Shown one piece after another: positions 25,650 to 34,629 of a stretch of DNA of 64,000 nt. The position numbers were made by a program, and so were the translations under genes. The stretch covers positions 103,080 to 167,079 of the forward strand of contig NZ_RZYA01000019.1 of assembly GCF_004005495.1 (NCBI RefSeq). The letters run 5' to 3'. This stretch comes from Streptomyces antnestii (GTDB lineage: Bacteria; Actinomycetota; Actinomycetes; Streptomycetales; Streptomycetaceae). Every line of letters begins with the position of its first letter. Position 1 is the first letter of the stretch. The notes under the pieces are model-generated. The model was not told the DNA's origin. It worked only from the letters and a program-made list of their open reading frames with translations, and did no database searches.

Positions 25650-26606
25650 ATGCACATATGGCTTTCGGGGCCGCGAGCCTGCCGGACGAAGCGCGCGGCA
25701 TCCGCCGGCATGGCGCTGGCCGGACTTCTTCCCCTGCTGGCGGCGTGCGGCGGCTCGCCCTCCGCCGACGCGAACGGCAAGGGGCCCGCCGCCCCGTCCG
25801 GCTCGGCGGCGGCGCAGCGCGAGGACACGAAGCTGGCGGCGATGCTGCCGAAGAAGGTGCGCGACTCCGGTCAGCTCGTCGTGGCCGAGGGCGACGACTA
25901 TCCGCCGCTGGTGTCTCTCGGGTCCGACAACAAGACGCTGATCGGCATGGAACCGGAGCTGATGACGTCGGTCGGCCAGATCCTCGGTGTCAAGGTGAAG
26001 TTCTCCAAGACCAGCTTCGACAGCATCATCGGCGGTGTGCAGTCGCGCCGCTACGACCTCGCCATCCAGGCCATGCTGGACAAGCCGGAACGCCGGCAAC
26101 ACGTCACGTTCGTCGACTACTTCAAGACGAGCAGCGCCATACTCGTCCAGCAGAAGAACGCCGGATCCATCAAGTCGCTGGGCGACCTGTGCGGGCACAC
26201 GGCGGCGGTGGAGAACGGCACGGCCCAGGTCGACGACATCGACGCGCAGGCCAAGAAGTGCAAGGCCGCGGGCAAGCCTGCCGCGAAGCCGCTCGTCTTC
26301 CCCGACTCCGTCGGCTGTTTCCAGGCCCTGTCCACCGGTCGCGCCGACGCCTTCGTCGGCGGCACCCCGACCGTCGCCTACCAGGCCGAGCAGTCCCACG
26401 GCCAGATGAAGCAGGTCGGCGAGCCGTACCGCTTCCTGCCGTACGGAATCCTGGTGAACAAGCAGGACAAGAAGCTCGTCGAGGCCGTCCGGCAGGCCCT
26501 CCAGAAGCTGATCGACAACGGCTCCTACGCGAAGATCCTCAAGCGCTGGAACGTCGAGTCCGGTGCCCTGGACCGCGCCACGGTGAACGGTGGCACCACC
26601 ACATGA
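25650..26606 (+). CDS. Polar amino acid ABC transporter, substrate-binding lipoprotein
   Basis: 318 residues, family-3 binding protein. The signal peptide ends in the lipobox LLAACGG, so it is a membrane-anchored lipoprotein. LVVAEGDDYPPLVSLGSDNK, MEPELMTSVGQILGVKVKF and YDLAIQAMLDKPERRQHVTF are the family's ligand-pocket strands. RBS GAGGGAAGG before ATG 25650. It overlaps the permease gene as ATGA. The context (DAO-type oxidase, racemase-like protein) suggests an unusual or D-amino acid, opine or similar amine as substrate. Confidence 0.92.
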   Translation: MHIWLSGPRACRTKRAASAGMALAGLLPLLAACGGSPSADANGKGPAAPSGSAAAQREDTKLAAMLPKKVRDSGQLVVAEGDDYPPLVSLGSDNKTLIGMEPELMTSVGQILGVKVKFSKTSFDSIIGGVQSRRYDLAIQAMLDKPERRQHVTFVDYFKTSSAILVQQKNAGSIKSLGDLCGHTAAVENGTAQVDDIDAQAKKCKAAGKPAAKPLVFPDSVGCFQALSTGRADAFVGGTPTVAYQAEQSHGQMKQVGEPYRFLPYGILVNKQDKKLVEAVRQALQKLIDNGSYAKILKRWNVESGALDRATVNGGTTT

Positions 26607-27556
26607 GCGAGTCCACTCTCCGCACCACCGGCGTGACGAAGACAGCCGCCGTCAGCAGGGAGATCGAGGCGGTGCCGGTGCGCCGCCCCGGCCGCTGGGC
26701 CGCGTCGGCCGTGATGGCGTTCCTCCTGGTGTTCCTTCTCCAGGGGTGGGCCGCCAATCCGCGCATGCAGTGGGCGACCGTCGGCGACCACCTCTTCGCG
26801 CCCGTCGTCCTCGAGGGCCTCGGCACGACGCTGTGGCTGACGGCGGCCTCGATGGCCATCGGCATCCTCGGTGGCGTGGTCCTCGCTGTTCTGCGTATGT
26901 CCGACAACCCCCTGCTGACGCGGCTGAGTTGGCTGTACATCTGGGTCTTCCGCGGCACACCGCTGCTGGTCCAGCTGCTGTTCTGGTACTTTCTCGCCGC
27001 CGTGGTGCCACACGTCGGTCTCGGGGTGCCATGGGGGCCGACGTTCGTCGAGTTCGACACCAACCGCCTGGTGACGCAGACGTCGGCGGCCCTCCTCGGA
27101 CTCGGGCTGCACGAGGCGGCGTACATGGCGGAGATCGTCCGCTCCGGCATCACCTCCGTCGACGACGGACAGTCGGAGGCGTCCCACGCACTGGGCATGA
27201 CGCGACGTCAGACGCTCCGGCGCATCGTGCTTCCGCAGGCTCTGCGCATCATCATCCCGCCCACCGGCAACCAAGTGATCTCCATGCTCAAGACCACGTC
27301 CCTGGTCTCGGTGATCGCCGTGCCCGAACTGCTCACCTCGATCCAGGCCATCTACTCCCGCAACTTCCAGCAGATCCCCCTGCTCACCGTGGCCTGCGCG
27401 TGGTACCTGCTCGCCGTGTCGGTCCTGAGCGTCGGCCAGTACTACCTGGAGCGCCGTTACGGGCGTGGGTCGAGCCGGGATCTCCCGCCCACCCCTCTGC
27501 AGCGCGTGCGCGGCTCCCTGGCCACGCGCCGGCCCGCACCTCTGGAGGACCGATGA
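26603..27556 (+). CDS. Amino acid ABC transporter permease
   Basis: 317 residues, His/Glu/Gln-type permease. A first TM at about 35-55 precedes the typical LEGLGTTLWLTAASMAIGI start, then YIWVFRGTPLLVQLLFWYF, the EAA loop region EASHALGMTRRQTLRRIVLP (contact with the ATPase), and LISIQ-like helices near the end. Start ATG 26603 overlaps the binding-protein stop; its own stop overlaps the ATPase start. All three proteins form one importer. Confidence 0.93.
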   Translation: MSESTLRTTGVTKTAAVSREIEAVPVRRPGRWAASAVMAFLLVFLLQGWAANPRMQWATVGDHLFAPVVLEGLGTTLWLTAASMAIGILGGVVLAVLRMSDNPLLTRLSWLYIWVFRGTPLLVQLLFWYFLAAVVPHVGLGVPWGPTFVEFDTNRLVTQTSAALLGLGLHEAAYMAEIVRSGITSVDDGQSEASHALGMTRRQTLRRIVLPQALRIIIPPTGNQVISMLKTTSLVSVIAVPELLTSIQAIYSRNFQQIPLLTVACAWYLLAVSVLSVGQYYLERRYGRGSSRDLPPTPLQRVRGSLATRRPAPLEDR

Positions 27557-28326
27557 GGACGAACACCGCGACGGTGGTGCGCGCCGAGGGTGTGCACAAG
27601 AGCTTCGGCAGGACCGAGGTGCTCAAGGGCATCGACCTGAGCGTCTCGGCCGGCGAGGTGATGTGCCTGGTCGGCCCGTCCGGCTCCGGCAAGTCCACGT
27701 TCCTGCGCTGCATCAACCGTCTGGAGAGGATCGACGCGGGACGTCTGTACGTACGCGACCAACTGATCGGCTATGAGGAGCGCGACGGGCGGGTGCACGA
27801 GCTGGACGACGCGGCGGTGGCCCGTCAGAGGCGCGGCATCGGCATGGTCTTCCAGCGCTTCAACCTGTTCCCGCACATGACGGCGCTGCAGAACGTGATG
27901 GAGGCGCCGGTGCAGGTCAGGAAGGAGTCCAGGGCCGAGGCCGAGGAGCGGGCCCGGTCACTCCTGGCCCGGGTCGGTCTCGCCGACCGCGCACATTCCT
28001 ACCCCTCCCAGTTGTCGGGCGGCCAGCAGCAGCGCGTGGCGATCGCCCGGGCCCTGGCGATGCGGCCCGAACTGATGCTGTTCGACGAGCCCACCTCCGC
28101 GCTCGACCCCGAGCTCGTGGGCGAGGTCCTCGACGTGATGCGCGGGCTCGCCGACGACGGCATGACGATGATCGTCGTCACGCACGAGATGGGCTTCGCC
28201 CGCGAGGTCGGCGACTCCCTCGTCTTCATGGACGGCGGTGTCGTCGTCGAGTCCGGCACGCCGGCGGACGTGCTCGGCTCCCCCCGGCACGGGCGCACCC
28301 GGTCGTTCCTCGGGAAAGTCCGCTGA
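27553..28326 (+). CDS. Amino acid ABC transporter ATP-binding protein
   Basis: 257 residues. Walker A GPSGSGKSTFLRCIN, Q-loop VFQRFNLFPHMTAL, signature LSGGQQQRVAIARAL, Walker B LMLFDEPTSALDPELV and the H-loop VVTHEMGFAREVG are all intact. ATGA overlap with the permease gene at 27553. The C-terminal end is nearly identical in wording to the partial ATPase at the right edge of the window, suggesting paralogous importers. Confidence 0.95.
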   Translation: MRTNTATVVRAEGVHKSFGRTEVLKGIDLSVSAGEVMCLVGPSGSGKSTFLRCINRLERIDAGRLYVRDQLIGYEERDGRVHELDDAAVARQRRGIGMVFQRFNLFPHMTALQNVMEAPVQVRKESRAEAEERARSLLARVGLADRAHSYPSQLSGGQQQRVAIARALAMRPELMLFDEPTSALDPELVGEVLDVMRGLADDGMTMIVVTHEMGFAREVGDSLVFMDGGVVVESGTPADVLGSPRHGRTRSFLGKVR

Positions 28327-28379
28327 CCGGACCGACGCCCCGCCACCAGCCTTCATTCACGCAGCGCAAAGGAAGACCC

Positions 28380-29567
28380 ATGTCCCGTGTCCTCGTCATC
28401 GGAGCCGGCGTGCTCGGCGCCTCCGTCGCGCACCATCTGGCGGCCGCCGGCGCCCACGTCACAGTGATCGAGGCGGGCGGTCCGGCCGCCGGCACCTCCA
28501 GCGCCACCTTCTCCATCGACGTCACGCACCTCAAGACACCGCACGAGTACTACGCGTTGAACCGGCGCAGCGCCGAACTGCATGTCCGGCTCGGCGACGA
28601 GCTGGGCGGAGCCGACTGGCGTCACCCTGTGCCGCTCGTGCAGTGGGGCCACACCGAGCGGGAGCAGCTCGTCATCAAGGAGCGTGCGGAGCGCCTGCGC
28701 GGCTGGGGGCACACCTGCCGGTCGGCCGCTCCGTCCGAACTGGCCGAGCTGGCGCCGGGAGTGAGCCCGGACGCCTGCCGTGCCGACGAACTCGTCGTCC
28801 ACGAACACGCGTCCTGGTACGACGCTCCGCTGTTCGCCCGGCGCCTCCTCGACCGGGCCGCACTGAACGGCGCCGACATCCGCTACGGACTGCGGGTCAC
28901 CGGTGTACTTCGCACCGGCGACCGCGTCACCGGCGTGGTGGCGGAGGGGCGGCGTTTCGAGGCGGACCAGGTGGTCAACTGCGCCGGTCCTGAGGCGGGG
29001 CGCATCGCCGCGCTGGCCGGCGGTTCGCTGCCGCTGAACCGAGTGCCGGGTCTGGTGGGCGAGAGCACCCGGCTGCCGGAGCAGGAGCGCCTCGGAGCGA
29101 TCCTGGCGACTCCTGGCGTGGATCTGCGGCCCGCTCCCGACGGCCGTGTCGTATCGATCTCCTGGCCGGTGGACGCCGTGCTGCCACCGGACGTCGAGGG
29201 TGCGTCCGGCCCCGCACGACAGGCCGGTCCGGCACTTGAACAGGAGCTGCACCGCCTGGGCCGTGAGGTGTTCACGCCCTTGCGCGCCGCGGAGATGGCC
29301 GGCGTACGCCTTGGAGTGCGCCCGGTCCCCGCGGACGGGCTGCCCCTGGTGGGCTGCTCGTCGGCGACTCCCGGGCTCTACACGGTCGTCACGCACAGCG
29401 GCGTGACGCTGGCCCCGGCTCTCGGTCTGCTCGCCGCGCGGGAACTCCTCGGCGGCGACCGCGTCCCGGAGCTGGCGGACTACAGTCCGGACCGCACCCC
29501 GGCCGCGGACGTGCTCGACGAGAGCGTGCAGGTCATGAGCAGCGCGGCGACGATCCCGGCGGCGTGA
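28380..29567 (+). CDS. FAD-dependent amino acid oxidoreductase (DAO family)
   Basis: 395 residues. An N-terminal FAD-binding dinucleotide motif, VLVIGAGVLGASVAHHLAAA, follows ATG 28380; GTSSATFSIDVTHLKTP lines the isoalloxazine pocket, and the C-terminal GVRLGVRPVPADGLPLVG and THSGVTLAPALGLLAARELL close the FAD site, as in D-amino acid, glycine or sarcosine-type oxidases. It lies 53 nt after the ATPase gene, likely in one operon, so it presumably oxidises the imported amine in the cytosol. The substrate is not determined. Confidence 0.88.
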   Translation: MSRVLVIGAGVLGASVAHHLAAAGAHVTVIEAGGPAAGTSSATFSIDVTHLKTPHEYYALNRRSAELHVRLGDELGGADWRHPVPLVQWGHTEREQLVIKERAERLRGWGHTCRSAAPSELAELAPGVSPDACRADELVVHEHASWYDAPLFARRLLDRAALNGADIRYGLRVTGVLRTGDRVTGVVAEGRRFEADQVVNCAGPEAGRIAALAGGSLPLNRVPGLVGESTRLPEQERLGAILATPGVDLRPAPDGRVVSISWPVDAVLPPDVEGASGPARQAGPALEQELHRLGREVFTPLRAAEMAGVRLGVRPVPADGLPLVGCSSATPGLYTVVTHSGVTLAPALGLLAARELLGGDRVPELADYSPDRTPAADVLDESVQVMSSAATIPAA

Positions 29568-29631
29568 GGCGGCCGCGTCGCGACGGTGGACGCGTCCGCG
29601 CATCGGGCCCGCATCGCTGACCCGCCGCACC

Positions 29632-30783
29632 TCACGCGCCCGAGGGCTCCTCGTGGGTGTCGGTGGCCGTCGGGAGCGGCACTCCGTTGGTCCGCAGCAC
29701 GTGGCGTACGTCCAGGATCAGCGGGAACACTTCGTGGTTCTGGTCCTCGCCCTGCTCGTCCCAGGCCCGCTGTTCGGCCTCGACCGCCATCCGGTCCTGC
29801 GCGAACACCCTTTCGGTGAACCGCCGGATCAGCGGCCACGCCAGGTGGAGCACCCCGGGAACCGACGGCTTCGCGATCATCAGCAGGCCGTAGGCGTGGT
29901 TGACGCGCTGCTCGGCGTCCTTGGGCACGTACGCGGCCCAGAGGGAGAACGCCGGCAGTTCGGCGCCGTCGGGAACGTCCCGCAGGGTCTGGTACGGGTA
30001 CTGGGTGCGGATGGTGATCTCGTCGGGTTTCTGCTGTCCGCCGAGCCCCTCGGCGGACAGCAGACCCGCACCGCGGTCCTTCTTGCCGCCGGCGGGGACG
30101 AACAGGTAGCGGGCCTCGACGAACCGCGGGCCGCTCTCGTACCCGAGGAGCTCGGGCCGGATGCGGCCCAGCACGCTCCGGTGCAGGAACTGGTGGTTCA
30201 TGTCCAGGAGGTTCTCGTGCATGAACGAGTAGTGGCAGTTCACGGTGCGCGAGAACGTCATGGTCCGATGCGTGGCCGCGCCGTACTCCGGCAGCACCGG
30301 GAACGGCGCCGACTCGGCCTTCCCCGGGTCACCCGGGAACACGAACACCAGGCCGTACGCCTCGCGGACGGGATACGACCGCACACCGCGCGGCGGCCGC
30401 TCACAGCCCTTGGGCAGGTACGGGATCTGGGAGATGCGGCCGTTTCCGCGGTAGGCCCAGGCGTGGTAGCAGCAGCGCAGGATGTCTCCCTCCACCACTC
30501 CCATGCTCAGCGGGACCTGGCGGTGGGCACACCGGTCCTCGAGGGCGTGGACACTGCCGCTGCGGCCGCGGTAGAGCGCGATCCGTTCGCCGGCGAAGAC
30601 GGCGGCGAAGGTGCGTCCCCTGCGCACGGCCCGTGACACGGCCAGCGGGTACCAGTAGTCCGGGTCGATCCCGATGCGCCGCAGGTCGGCGACGGACTCC
30701 CGGCGCTCGTCCACCGGCCCCCCGGCCGATCCCTCCGGCCCGTCGGCGCCGTACCCGTCCGTCCTCGGAAGGGCCTCGGTCAT
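29632..30783 (-). CDS. Rieske non-heme iron oxygenase, alpha-subunit type
   Basis: 383 residues from ATG 30783 (GGGAGC upstream; the frame is open 32 codons further but without a ribosome site). Rieske cluster ligands: CAHRQ and, 17 residues on, CCYHAWAY. The catalytic iron domain shows HENLLDMNHQFLHRSVLGR, the DxxHxxxxH motif. The size and motif fit single-component-type hydroxylase/demethylase alpha subunits, which need a separate reductase; none is nearby. It diverges from the ferritin-like gene, so the two may share regulation. The substrate is unknown. Confidence 0.88.
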   Translation of the reverse strand: MTEALPRTDGYGADGPEGSAGGPVDERRESVADLRRIGIDPDYWYPLAVSRAVRRGRTFAAVFAGERIALYRGRSGSVHALEDRCAHRQVPLSMGVVEGDILRCCYHAWAYRGNGRISQIPYLPKGCERPPRGVRSYPVREAYGLVFVFPGDPGKAESAPFPVLPEYGAATHRTMTFSRTVNCHYSFMHENLLDMNHQFLHRSVLGRIRPELLGYESGPRFVEARYLFVPAGGKKDRGAGLLSAEGLGGQQKPDEITIRTQYPYQTLRDVPDGAELPAFSLWAAYVPKDAEQRVNHAYGLLMIAKPSVPGVLHLAWPLIRRFTERVFAQDRMAVEAEQRAWDEQGEDQNHEVFPLILDVRHVLRTNGVPLPTATDTHEEPSGA

Positions 30784-31004
30784 GGGCTGCTCCCTTGTGC
30801 TGGGGCCGCGAGGACACGGCAGGACCCCCCTTCCACGGTGGAGGCGGGCGGCACGAACGGCAACCGCGGCGCCGCGCACCCCGTTCCCTTACGCCATTTG
30901 CCCGTTCGGCTCCCCTGAGCGCGTTACTCGGCGTCGTCCTTGTCCGACAACGCGAGGGCACCGTGCGATCGTGCAGCGTCAGAGCGACGCGATCAGAGGG
31001 ACGT

Positions 31005-31805
31005 ATGAACGAGACTTCGACTCCCACCAAAGACGCGAGGGCCGGAAATGATCACGCCTTCTCCGGGGCGGTCACGGTCCACGACCGGGCGGAGCTGTAC
31101 GACCTCCTCCGCATGGCACTCGCCCTCGAGCACTCCACCATCCCCCCGTATCTCTGCGCGCTGTTCTCCCTGAAGGACGGGCAGAACCGGGAGGTCGCGG
31201 GGATCATCCGCAGCGTCGTGATGGAGGAGATGCTGCACATGGCGCTGGTCGGCAACATCATGAACGCGGTCGGCGTCACCCCCAGATTCGACGACCCGGG
31301 CCTGGTTCCCGTCTACCCCGGTCCGCTGCCCGGCGGTGTGCTCCCCGGCCTGGAGGTCTCGCTCGGCGCATGTTCCGTCGAGCGGGTGCGCAGCGAGTTC
31401 ATGGGCATCGAACGGCCCCACGTTCCCCTGGCGCCGGCCAGTCAGAGGGCACTGGCCGCCATCGGTGAGCACGACCCTGTGCTCGACGACGACGGGAACA
31501 TCCTGAACCTCACCGCCGAGGCCCTCGACGCCCCCCGGAGGTTCTTCGCGCAGGCCGACTACGACGACGGCACCGTCGGCGCGTTCTACCAGCAGGTCGC
31601 CCTCGCGCTGGTCGACCTCGACGCTAGGGAGAACCTGTTCGACGGCGACCCGCGCCGACAGGTGAGCTGGCCGACCGCTCCCGGACGCCTGTACCGGGTG
31701 ACGGACCTCCAGACGGCGCTCTGGGCCATCTTGGAAATCGTCGGGCAGGGCGAGGGTCATGCACAGGATCCGACCGTCGGACCGCTGCCAGGGAAGGCGT
31801 CATGA
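31005..31805 (+). CDS. Ferritin-like (VioB/RebD iminophenyl-type) domain protein
   Basis: 266 residues. ALALEHSTIPPYLCALFSLK and IRSVVMEEMLHMALVGNIMN carry the Glu/His metal-ligand helices of the ferritin-like superfamily, in the version seen in VioB-type biosynthetic proteins. The later half has YQQVALALVDLDARENLFDG. ATG 31005 follows AGAGGGAC. Its stop overlaps the next gene (ATGA), so the two are coupled. It may be a diiron oxidase or a scaffold in a small oxidative pathway with the divergent Rieske enzyme. Confidence 0.75.
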   Translation: MNETSTPTKDARAGNDHAFSGAVTVHDRAELYDLLRMALALEHSTIPPYLCALFSLKDGQNREVAGIIRSVVMEEMLHMALVGNIMNAVGVTPRFDDPGLVPVYPGPLPGGVLPGLEVSLGACSVERVRSEFMGIERPHVPLAPASQRALAAIGEHDPVLDDDGNILNLTAEALDAPRRFFAQADYDDGTVGAFYQQVALALVDLDARENLFDGDPRRQVSWPTAPGRLYRVTDLQTALWAILEIVGQGEGHAQDPTVGPLPGKAS

Positions 31806-32374
31806 ACACCACCGGACAGGACGAATCCACCAGCGGGCCCGACCGGCGCACCGCTCTGCAACTGGCCGCCACGGTCGCCGTGTCGGGGTTGCTCGCCTCG
31901 GCCGCGGGCACGTCGGCGTCGGCGTCTACCGCCTCCGGAGCCGCGGTGGCAGCCGGCGGACCGCCCCCGGCCGTCCCGGCGGCGGGAGGCGCGGACGAAC
32001 TGGCGCACTACTACCGGTTCTGGGAGATCGCCGAGGGGCGCCGGCTGGTCAAGACACACGGCCACTGGGCGTTCGACGGGCCGGAGATCCCGTTCGATCC
32101 GCAGGGGGTGCACCGCCTGGTCGACCATCCGGACACGCAGCGCCTGAAGAAGGGCTCGGCCGCGCGCGCCGCGTCCGAGCGGTGCGACCGTGCGTACACC
32201 GAGATGCTCTGGACGCTCAACCGGGTGTTCGACGGCCATCCCGGTGAACTCCGCAAGGCCCAGAAGCAGATGCACGTCCTCGCCCAGGAGGCGCGCGCGC
32301 TGATGCAGATCCCGAGTTCCCCCGGCGCGAAGACGGTCCTCGCCCCGGCCTTCCAACTGGCCGAGAACGACTGA
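31802..32374 (+). CDS. Tat-exported helical protein of unknown function
   Basis: 190 residues. The twin-arginine motif DRRTALQLAATVAVSGLLAS at the N-terminus predicts folding and perhaps metal loading before export. After an Ala/Gly/Pro linker, helices follow: LAHYYRFWEIAEGRRLVKTH, CDRAYTEMLWTLNRVFDG, HPGELRKAQKQMHVLAQEAR. The family is not recognised. Coupling to the ferritin-like gene suggests a joint function at the cell surface. Confidence 0.7.
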   Translation: MNTTGQDESTSGPDRRTALQLAATVAVSGLLASAAGTSASASTASGAAVAAGGPPPAVPAAGGADELAHYYRFWEIAEGRRLVKTHGHWAFDGPEIPFDPQGVHRLVDHPDTQRLKKGSAARAASERCDRAYTEMLWTLNRVFDGHPGELRKAQKQMHVLAQEARALMQIPSSPGAKTVLAPAFQLAEND

Positions 32375-32504
32375 GCAGGATCCACGGCTACGGTCCCCGC
32401 ACACCGGATGCCCCGTCGGGCGAGCGGCTCGACGGGGCGTCCGGCGTCACCGGCAGGGGTCGCGACGCGATGCCGCGTCCGGCCGTCGGGCCTACGTTGG
32501 GGGC

Positions 32505-33746
32505 ATGGCAGTGACCACCGCCGGGAGTACGGGGACGCGGGCTCGGACGGGCGTCGTGGACGTCCTGGTGTCGACCATGCTCTTCGTACTGTCGGTGGTG
32601 GCCGTCTCGGTCGTTCGCGACCAGCACCGGCTCGCCTTCCGGTGGCCGGCCGTGGTGCTCATCGCGATCAGCTGCCTCGCCCTGCTGTGGCGACGCCGCC
32701 ACCCCTTCGGCGTACTCGTGGTGGCCATCGGCTGCGCGATCCTTCTCCAGGGCTTCGACTTCCGCGCGGGCCCGCTGGGGATGATGAGTCCGGTCATCCT
32801 GTCCGTCTACACCGTCGCCGTGTGCACCGACCGGCGTACCGCCTGGACGACCGCCGGTGTGTCGGCGGCGTTGCTGGTGGTGGGGGCCATGGTGGCCGAC
32901 CCCCGGACCTGGCTGGCCCCCGACAACGCGGCGATGGTGGCCTGGATGGCGCTGCCCGCCGCGATCGGGGACGGCGTCCGCTCACGCAGGGCCTACGTGA
33001 CGGCCGTGGAAGAACGCGCGGAACACGCGGAACGCACCCGCGAACAGGAGGCCCGGCAGCGCGTGGCCGACGAACGGATGAGGATCGCCCGTGAGTTGCA
33101 CGACGTCGTCGCCCACCACATCGCCCTCATCAACGCCCAGGCGGGCGTCGCCGTCCATCTCGTCGAGCGGCGGCCCGAGCACGTGCTCACCGCCCTGGAG
33201 GGCATCCGCGACGTGAGCCAGTCCGCGCTCGACGAGCTGCGGGTGACCGTGGGCCTGCTCCGGCAGCCGGACGAGACGGCGGCGCCCCGCGATCCGGCGC
33301 CGGGCATGAAGCAGGTTCCGGCTCTGCTGACGTCCTTCGAGCGGGCCGGGCTCGCCGTCAAGCAGACGCTGAGCGGCGACCCCGCGCCCCTTTCGCCGGC
33401 GGCCGACCTGGCGGCGTACCGGATCATCCAGGAGGCCCTGACCAACGTGCGCAAGCACGCGGGGGTCGACAAGGCGCGGCTCGACCTGTCCTACCGTCCG
33501 GGCGGGCTGACGATCACCGTGGAGGACGACGGTCGCGCGAAAACCGCCTCTCCCGAGCCGGGCCACGACCATGGACACGGGCATGGACATGGACATGGAC
33601 ATGGGCATGGGCTCATCGGGATGCACGAGCGGGCCGTCACTGTCGGTGGCAGGGTGCAGGCGGGAACACGGGCCGACGGCGGGTTCTCCGTGACGGCCGA
33701 GCTGCCGCTCCTGCCCACAAGCATCGACGAGAAGGGACGAGCATGA
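32505..33746 (+). CDS. NarL-type sensor histidine kinase with His-Gly repeat in the ATP lid
   Basis: 413 residues. Five or so TM helices span residues 18-155. The dimerisation box RMRIARELHDVVAHHIALI has the phospho-acceptor His near 199; the N-box is YRIIQEALTNVRKHA, then TITVEDDGRA, and the G-box HGLIGMHERAVTVGG. Between the last two, residues 353-369 are an inserted HG repeat from a 6-bp DNA repeat. It forms an ATGA-coupled pair with the response regulator. A TACGTT hexamer 6 nt ahead of ATG 32505 suggests a leaderless or very short leader. The signal is unknown. Confidence 0.9.
   Translation: MAVTTAGSTGTRARTGVVDVLVSTMLFVLSVVAVSVVRDQHRLAFRWPAVVLIAISCLALLWRRRHPFGVLVVAIGCAILLQGFDFRAGPLGMMSPVILSVYTVAVCTDRRTAWTTAGVSAALLVVGAMVADPRTWLAPDNAAMVAWMALPAAIGDGVRSRRAYVTAVEERAEHAERTREQEARQRVADERMRIARELHDVVAHHIALINAQAGVAVHLVERRPEHVLTALEGIRDVSQSALDELRVTVGLLRQPDETAAPRDPAPGMKQVPALLTSFERAGLAVKQTLSGDPAPLSPAADLAAYRIIQEALTNVRKHAGVDKARLDLSYRPGGLTITVEDDGRAKTASPEPGHDHGHGHGHGHGHGHGLIGMHERAVTVGGRVQAGTRADGGFSVTAELPLLPTSIDEKGRA
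33561..33611 (+). repeat. GGACAT-type hexamer repeat encoding (His-Gly)n
   Basis: Tandem GGACAT/GGGCAT hexamers encode an alternating Gly-His tract inside the kinase ATP-binding domain. It is length-variable in principle by slippage. Confidence 0.85.
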
Positions 33747-34432
33747 CGATCCGTGTCCTGCTCGCCGATGACCAGGCCTTGCTCCGGGGCACCTTCCGGA
33801 TGCTGTTCGACTCCGCGGACGACATGGAGACCGTGGGCGAGGCGTCCGACGGCAGGGAAGCCGTGGACCTCTCGGAATCACTGCGTCCGGACGTCGTGCT
33901 CATGGACATCCGCATGCCCGACATGGACGGGCTCGCCGCGACGCGGCTGATCAGCGAGTCCGAGGAGCTCGCCGGGGTGAAGGTCCTGATCCTCACCACC
34001 TTCGAGGACGACGAGCACGTCGCCGAAGCCCTGCGTGCGGGGGCGAGCGGCTTCCTCGGCAAGGGTGTGCGGCCCGAGGTCCTGCTAGACGCCGTCCGCA
34101 CGGTGGCCGCCGGTGAGGCACTGCTGTCACCCGTGGCCACCCGCGCGCTGATCTCCCGGTTCCTCGCACAGCCCGAGCTGTGTCCGGCGGTCGTCCAGGA
34201 ACGCCTGGAGTACCTGACACCACGGGAACGCGACGTGATGTGCCTGGTGGCCCTTGGCCTCTCGAACGACGAGATCGCCGAGCGCCTCTTCGTCAGCCCG
34301 CTCACCGCGAAGACGCACGTCAACCGGGCCATGACCAAGCTGGCTGCGCGTGACCGTGCCCAGCTCGTGGTCATGGCGTACCAGTGCGGCCTGGTCAGCC
34401 CCGCGGTGGAGGCGACCCGCCCACAGGGCTGA
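33743..34432 (+). CDS. NarL/LuxR-family response regulator
   Basis: 229 residues. The receiver domain has acidic pocket DDQ, the phospho-acceptor Asp in VVLMDIRMPDMDG, Thr in ILTTFEDD and Lys in LGKGV. The C-terminal LuxR HTH reads LTPRERDVMCLVALGLSNDE and SPLTAKTHVNRAMTKLAARD. ATGA overlap with the kinase. Genomic targets are not evident; the zinc-finger gene downstream is separated by about 200 nt. Confidence 0.93.
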   Translation: MTIRVLLADDQALLRGTFRMLFDSADDMETVGEASDGREAVDLSESLRPDVVLMDIRMPDMDGLAATRLISESEELAGVKVLILTTFEDDEHVAEALRAGASGFLGKGVRPEVLLDAVRTVAAGEALLSPVATRALISRFLAQPELCPAVVQERLEYLTPRERDVMCLVALGLSNDEIAERLFVSPLTAKTHVNRAMTKLAARDRAQLVVMAYQCGLVSPAVEATRPQG

Positions 34433-34629
34433 AGGCCGCCCTACCAGGCGGGCCCGGGCCACGTCGGTGGCAGATACAGGCATCGAATACCACGGATGTG
34501 GTAGGCGGGATTCGCTTCAGGGGGACGACGCGTACGCACCCCTGCATCGTCGACATTGAACGGGTGAACGGAGCGCTCCCGGCCCCCGGTACCCGCTCCG
34601 ACGCTGCGGATCAGAGAGGACGTCGCGAC

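Noticed and set aside
28353..29630. A 425-codon minus-strand reading opposite the DAO-type oxidase
   Set aside because: The plus-strand gene has an intact FAD motif; the antisense shows none.
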